Assembly: GCF_005222695.1 (NCBI RefSeq)
Contig: NZ_STGG01000053.1
Location: 1 to 45,967 of the forward strand
From: Massilia sp. HP4
GTDB taxonomy: Bacteria > Pseudomonadota > Gammaproteobacteria > Burkholderiales > Burkholderiaceae_D
Direction of reading: 5' to 3'
Length of the DNA: 45,967 bases
Of this stretch, positions 42,593 to 45,967 are shown one piece after another (the stretch's first letter is position 1; the number at the start of each line of letters is the position of its first letter). The position numbers and the translations under genes were made by a program. The notes beneath the pieces were generated by a model that saw only the letters and a list, made by a program, of their open reading frames with translations, was not told the origin of the DNA and searched no databases.

Positions 42593-42607
42593 GCAACCTT
42601 CGGTTGC
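42593..42607. repeat. Short hairpin upstream of second fliD
   Basis: GCAACC, TTC, GGTTGC: a 6-bp perfect stem with a 3-base loop, 31 bp before the fliD ATG and 12 bp after the previous inverted repeat. If transcribed, it lies just upstream of the ribosome site (AGGA near 42623). Confidence 0.65.
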
Positions 42608-42637
42608 ACGGCGTTTCCAACCAGGATTATCCAAGCC

Positions 42638-43966
42638 ATGCTGAGAACCACCACCACCGGACTGGCGTCCCAGCCCGCCGCCAGGCAATACGGCGACATG
42701 CGCACCAACCTGACGCAATCGCTGCTGGCCCAGAACCCCGGCCTGAAAGTCATCGACGCCCAGGTCAAGCGCGACGAGGCGCGCCTGTCGAACATCGGCA
42801 AGATGGCGCTGGCCCTGGACGGCTTCCGCTCGGTCGCGGCCGGCCTCACCGGCGGCAAGCTCGACATGCTCGCCACGGCCAGCGGCAGCGCCCTGGCGGC
42901 CAAGCTCGCCGCAGCTTCGGCCACGCCCGGCAAGTATGCCGTCGACGTCCAGCAACTGGCCCAGGGCCACAAGCTCCAAAGCAAACCGGTGGCGGACAAG
43001 GACGCGGCGCTGGGCAGCGGCGGCCCCAGCACGATCACGGTCGAGACCGGTTCCGGCGCCAATGCCAAGAAAACCACGATCCGTATCGAGCCGGGCGAGA
43101 ACAGCCTGGAAGGCATTGCCAAGGCCATGCGCGAAGCCGGCCTGGATGCCGAGGTCAGCAAGGATGGCGACGGCTATTCGCTGAGCCTGACCGGCGAGAC
43201 CGGCGCCGCCAACGGCATGCGCGTCAGCGTCGCCGGCGACCCGGTCCTGGGCGGCATCTTCTCTTACCAGCCGGGCAAGGAAGGCGGCATGCAGCAAGTG
43301 GCCGAGGCCCGGGATGCACGCGTGGTGGTCGACGGCAAGACCGTCACCGCAGCCACCAACTCGCTCACCGAGGCGATTCCCGGCCTGAACCTGACCCTGA
43401 AAGAGACCGGCAAGAGCGAGGTCGAGGTGCGCAGCCACCCGGCCGCCATTGCCGGCAATGTGAAGGATTTCGTCAAGGCCTTCAATGACCTGAACACGCA
43501 GCTGGGCAAGCTGGAAACGGGCGACGCCCGCTCCGACACCACCCTGCTGCGCATGAAGGCCCAGATCGGCAACATCGTCAACAGCAGCGCCGTGCGCGAC
43601 CTGGCGGCTTTTGGCATCACGCAAAAGGATGGCGCGCTGGTGCTGGACGAAGACAAGCTCAAGGCAGCGATCGCGGCCGACCCGGCGCGCGCCAATAAGG
43701 TGTTCAGCGACAAGGGCGGCCTGGCCGACCGCCTGGTGGCCCAGGTCGACAAGCAGATCGGCACCACCGGCACCCTGGGCGTCGAGGCGGCCAGCGTGCT
43801 GCGCGAGCGCGACCGCCTGCTCGACCAGCGCGACAAGGTGATCGACACCGTGACCCGCCAGGCCACGCTCATGGCCCAGCAATACCAGATGGCCGGGTCC
43901 GGCAACGGGCTGCTGTTCGGCGGCGGTGCGGGTCGGCCGATGTCCTTGTTCGACTATATGGCCTGA
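42638..43966 (+). CDS. fliD: Second FliD-type filament cap protein
   Basis: 442 residues. A FliD N-terminal domain (L-T-Q-S-L-L-A-Q-N-P-G-L-K-V-I-D-A-Q-V-K-R and Y-A-V-D-V-Q-Q-L-A-Q-G-H-K-L-Q), a hook-IN-like middle (G-E-N-S-L-E-G-I-A-K-A-M), and a C-terminal domain ending Q-Y-Q-M-A-G-S-G-N-G-L-L-F-G. It differs strongly from the FliD at 23998-25389, so the window encodes two caps but one flagellin. It has its own 137-bp upstream region with two hairpins. It could cap a second filament type, or pair with the LafW-like protein just upstream. It converges on ktrA with a 28-bp gap. Confidence 0.88.
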   Translation: MLRTTTTGLASQPAARQYGDMRTNLTQSLLAQNPGLKVIDAQVKRDEARLSNIGKMALALDGFRSVAAGLTGGKLDMLATASGSALAAKLAAASATPGKYAVDVQQLAQGHKLQSKPVADKDAALGSGGPSTITVETGSGANAKKTTIRIEPGENSLEGIAKAMREAGLDAEVSKDGDGYSLSLTGETGAANGMRVSVAGDPVLGGIFSYQPGKEGGMQQVAEARDARVVVDGKTVTAATNSLTEAIPGLNLTLKETGKSEVEVRSHPAAIAGNVKDFVKAFNDLNTQLGKLETGDARSDTTLLRMKAQIGNIVNSSAVRDLAAFGITQKDGALVLDEDKLKAAIAADPARANKVFSDKGGLADRLVAQVDKQIGTTGTLGVEAASVLRERDRLLDQRDKVIDTVTRQATLMAQQYQMAGSGNGLLFGGGAGRPMSLFDYMA

Positions 43967-43994
43967 CAGCGGGCGCCGCGCCGCAACGGCCAGG

Positions 43995-44702
43995 CTAGCG
44001 CCGCCTGCCCCGCTTCTCGCCTGCGGCGAACAGTTCGATCTTCTTGGTCGGACCTGACACGATCAGCAGGTCGGCCGGCAGGATGCGCGTCTCGGGCAGC
44101 GCATGCTGGAAATCCGCATTGGCCCGCTTGACGCCCACCACGGTCACGCCGAAGCGCGAGCGTACATGCGATTCGGCCAGGGTGACGTCGTGCGTTTCCA
44201 CCGGCGCATGGATCTTGGCGATCGCAAATCCGTCCTCGAATTCGATGAAGTCCATCATGCGCCCGGTGATCAGGTGCGCCACGCGCGCGCCCATGTCGGC
44301 TTCCGGATACACCACGTGATGGGCGCCGATGCGCTGGGCGATCTGGCCATGTTCGGGCGTCATCGCCTTCACCCAGATATCCTTGATGCCCAGTTCGGTC
44401 AGCACCATCAGCGTCATCAGGCTGGCCGCCAGGTCGGAGCCGATCGCCACGATCGCGTGCGAGAAATCGGCCACGCCCAGCTGCAGCATGACGTTCTCGT
44501 TGGTCGAATCGGCCTGCACCGCGTGCGTCAGGCGCTCGCTCCAGAGCTGCACCAGGTCTTCCTTCTCGTCGATGCCCATGACGTCATGGCCGAGGCGCAT
44601 CAGGGATTGCGACACCGCCCCGCCGAAACGGCCAAGGCCGATGACGACCACGCTGTCGCCCGCCGAAAACGCGAACTGTTCTGTGAAAATTCTACCCAAC
44701 AA
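43995..44702 (-). CDS. ktrA: Potassium uptake regulatory subunit KtrA (TrkA/RCK family)
   Basis: 235 residues. A nucleotide-binding RCK_N domain (V-V-V-I-G-L-G-R-F-G-G-A-V with Asp at the end of the second strand) and an RCK_C domain from about 145. It gates the KtrB channel in response to ATP/ADP. The start is a TTG at 44702 with GGAGG 9 nt upstream, overlapping the ktrB end by 11 nt. A single RCK unit, unlike the duplicated TrkA, supports the Ktr assignment. Confidence 0.9.
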   Translation of the reverse strand: MLGRIFTEQFAFSAGDSVVVIGLGRFGGAVSQSLMRLGHDVMGIDEKEDLVQLWSERLTHAVQADSTNENVMLQLGVADFSHAIVAIGSDLAASLMTLMVLTELGIKDIWVKAMTPEHGQIAQRIGAHHVVYPEADMGARVAHLITGRMMDFIEFEDGFAIAKIHAPVETHDVTLAESHVRSRFGVTVVGVKRANADFQHALPETRILPADLLIVSGPTKKIELFAAGEKRGRRR

Positions 44703-45967
44703 TTGGATGGTCCTCCGGATAACGGTATGGCATGCGGCGTTCGCCGAGCACCAGCGAAGTGGCCAGGGTGATCGTTCCCACCCGGCCGATGAACATCAGG
44801 GCGGTCAGCACCAGTTGCCCCGCCACCGGCAACTCGGCGGTGATGCCGGTGGACAGGCCGGTGCTGCCGAATGCCGCGACGACCTCGAAGATGACCCGGT
44901 CGAGCGGGAAGTGCGAGATCCCGAGCAGCGCCACGGTGCCGAAGGCGACGATCACGCTGCCCAGCACCAGCACCGTCACCGCCTGGCGCTGTGCGGAGAC
45001 GGCGACCCGGCGCCCAAAGGCCTCGGTATCGGTATGCCCACGCGCTTCGGCGATCACGAGCATGACCAGGATCATGACCGTGCCCACCTTGACGCCGCCG
45101 GCAGTGCCGGCGCTGCCGCCGCCGATGAACATCAACAGATAATGCAGCGCCCAGCTCTCGGGCGCAAGCGCGGCGAAGTCGACGGTGTTGAAGCCGGCGG
45201 TGCGCGCCGCCACCGAGATGAACATGCCGTTGAGCAGCCTGTCGCCGAACGGCAAGCCACCGAGGGTCGCGCCATTATTCCATTCGAACAGCAGGATCGC
45301 GACGAAGCCGCCGGCCAGCAACGCCGCAGTGCCCACCAGGGTGAGCTTGGTATGCAGCGACCAGTGGCGCGGATCGTGCAGGCGATGGCGCAGGTCGTGC
45401 AGCACCGGGAAACCGATGCCGCCCACCACGATCGCCACCATGACTGGCACCAGCACCAGCGCGTCGCCCGCGTAGCGCGTCAGGCTGTCGGCGTGCAGCG
45501 AGAAGCCGGCGTTGTTGAAAGCCGAGACGGCGTGGAACACGGCGCTCCAGGCCGCTTCGCTCCAGGCCAGGTCGTGGCCGAACACCATCCGCGCCAGCAG
45601 GATCGCGGCAATGGCGAGCTGCAGGACCAGCGTGACCACGAACACCACGCGCGCGACGCTGGCGATGTCGCCCATGCCCAGCGAGCGGGTCTCGGTCTGC
45701 GTGATCAGTCGCGTGCGCAGGCGCGACGAGCGGTTGACCATCAGGCCCAGCAAGGTGGCGGCGGTCATCATGCCGAAGCCGCCGAGCTGGAACAGCACCA
45801 TGATCGCGGCCTGGCCGAAGCCCGACCAGTAGCTGCCGGTATCGACCACCACCAGGCCGGTGACGCAGATGGCCGAAACCGATGTGAAGAAAGCCACCAT
45901 CAACGGCGCCGACTGGCCGTCGGCGCGCGCCGACGGCAGCATCAGCAGGATGGTCCCAGCCAGGATC
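44692..45967 (-). CDS. ktrB: Potassium transporter KtrB/TrkH, 5' end outside window
   Basis: At least 425 codons, open to the right edge. Four pore-loop repeats are expected; visible ones include the selectivity-filter segment S-A-I-C-V-T-G-L near the start, S-A-F-N-N-A-G-F, A-A-R-T-A-G-F-N-T and G-S-T-G-L-S-T-G. These Gly-containing filters mark a K+ (or Na+-dependent K+) channel-like transporter. The ATG at 45942 is internal: codons upstream to the edge (A-G-T-I-L-L) continue the family sequence. Confidence 0.9.
   Translation of the reverse strand, partial: ILAGTILLMLPSARADGQSAPLMVAFFTSVSAICVTGLVVVDTGSYWSGFGQAAIMVLFQLGGFGMMTAATLLGLMVNRSSRLRTRLITQTETRSLGMGDIASVARVVFVVTLVLQLAIAAILLARMVFGHDLAWSEAAWSAVFHAVSAFNNAGFSLHADSLTRYAGDALVLVPVMVAIVVGGIGFPVLHDLRHRLHDPRHWSLHTKLTLVGTAALLAGGFVAILLFEWNNGATLGGLPFGDRLLNGMFISVAARTAGFNTVDFAALAPESWALHYLLMFIGGGSAGTAGGVKVGTVMILVMLVIAEARGHTDTEAFGRRVAVSAQRQAVTVLVLGSVIVAFGTVALLGISHFPLDRVIFEVVAAFGSTGLSTGITAELPVAGQLVLTALMFIGRVGTITLATSLVLGERRMPYRYPEDHPIVG

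Noticed and set aside
1..45967. CRISPR arrays, tRNA and rRNA genes
   Set aside because: No regularly spaced repeats and no tRNA- or rRNA-like sequence were recognised by eye; a covariance-model scan was not possible.

Overview
The window is high-GC DNA whose gene content points to a betaproteobacterium of the Oxalobacteraceae (Massilia/Duganella/Telluria type). This assignment rests on protein style and codon use seen by eye, not on a database comparison. From about 4 kb to 44 kb it is almost entirely one flagellar locus. The order fliD-fliS-small gene-fliK-fliL-fliA-motA-motB, a dedicated sigma-28 with its own FlgM, a dedicated MotA/MotB stator and the absence of FliO, FlhF, FlhG and chemotaxis genes match the lateral (Laf/Flag-2) flagellar systems of Vibrio, Aeromonas and Plesiomonas rather than a polar system.

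Layout. (1) 1-1482: the 5' end of an IS1595-type transposase runs off the left edge, followed by a ferredoxin/flavodoxin-NADP reductase-like gene on the minus strand preceded by a convincing SoxR-box promoter. (2) 1662-5814, plus strand: a TPR-GT41 protein glycosyltransferase, a short flagellin with its own terminator, and a protein with a FliK-like C-terminus. (3) 18100 down to 5759, minus strand: one uninterrupted run of 14 genes, fliM-fliN-fliP-fliQ-fliR-flhB-flhA followed after 14 bp by a VioA-type aminotransferase, KAS III, acyl carrier protein, KAS III, SDR reductase, PglD/NeuD-type acyltransferase and Rieske oxygenase. (4) 18431-31927, plus strand: fliEFGHIJ, fliD, fliS, a FliT-like gene, fliK, fliL, fliA, motA, motB, flgM, flgN and a free-standing FlgJ-type muramidase. 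(5) 31932-41448: flgA (minus), then flgBCDEFGHIJ and flgKL (plus). (6) 41454-43966: a LafW-position protein of unknown function and a second fliD. (7) 43995-45967, minus strand: ktrA and a 5'-truncated ktrB, potassium uptake genes outside the flagellar locus.

How the parts work together (inference). The flagellar genes suffice for basal body, export gate, hook, filament, cap, stator and the FliA/FlgM checkpoint. The seven genes behind flhA look like a pathway for an N-acylated 4-amino-4,6-dideoxyhexose (acyl-viosamine type), comparable in content to flagellin glycosylation islands of Pseudomonas. The TPR-GT41 enzyme beside the flagellin gene, whose architecture recalls FlmG of Caulobacter, is a candidate transferase. 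The genes for flhA and glycan synthesis appear to share a transcript, which would couple export to filament decoration. The flagellin gene and flgK share an unusual promoter-like element, TTAAT-N13-TGGTCGCCTT, which may be the recognition site of the local FliA.

No tRNA, rRNA or CRISPR array was seen.
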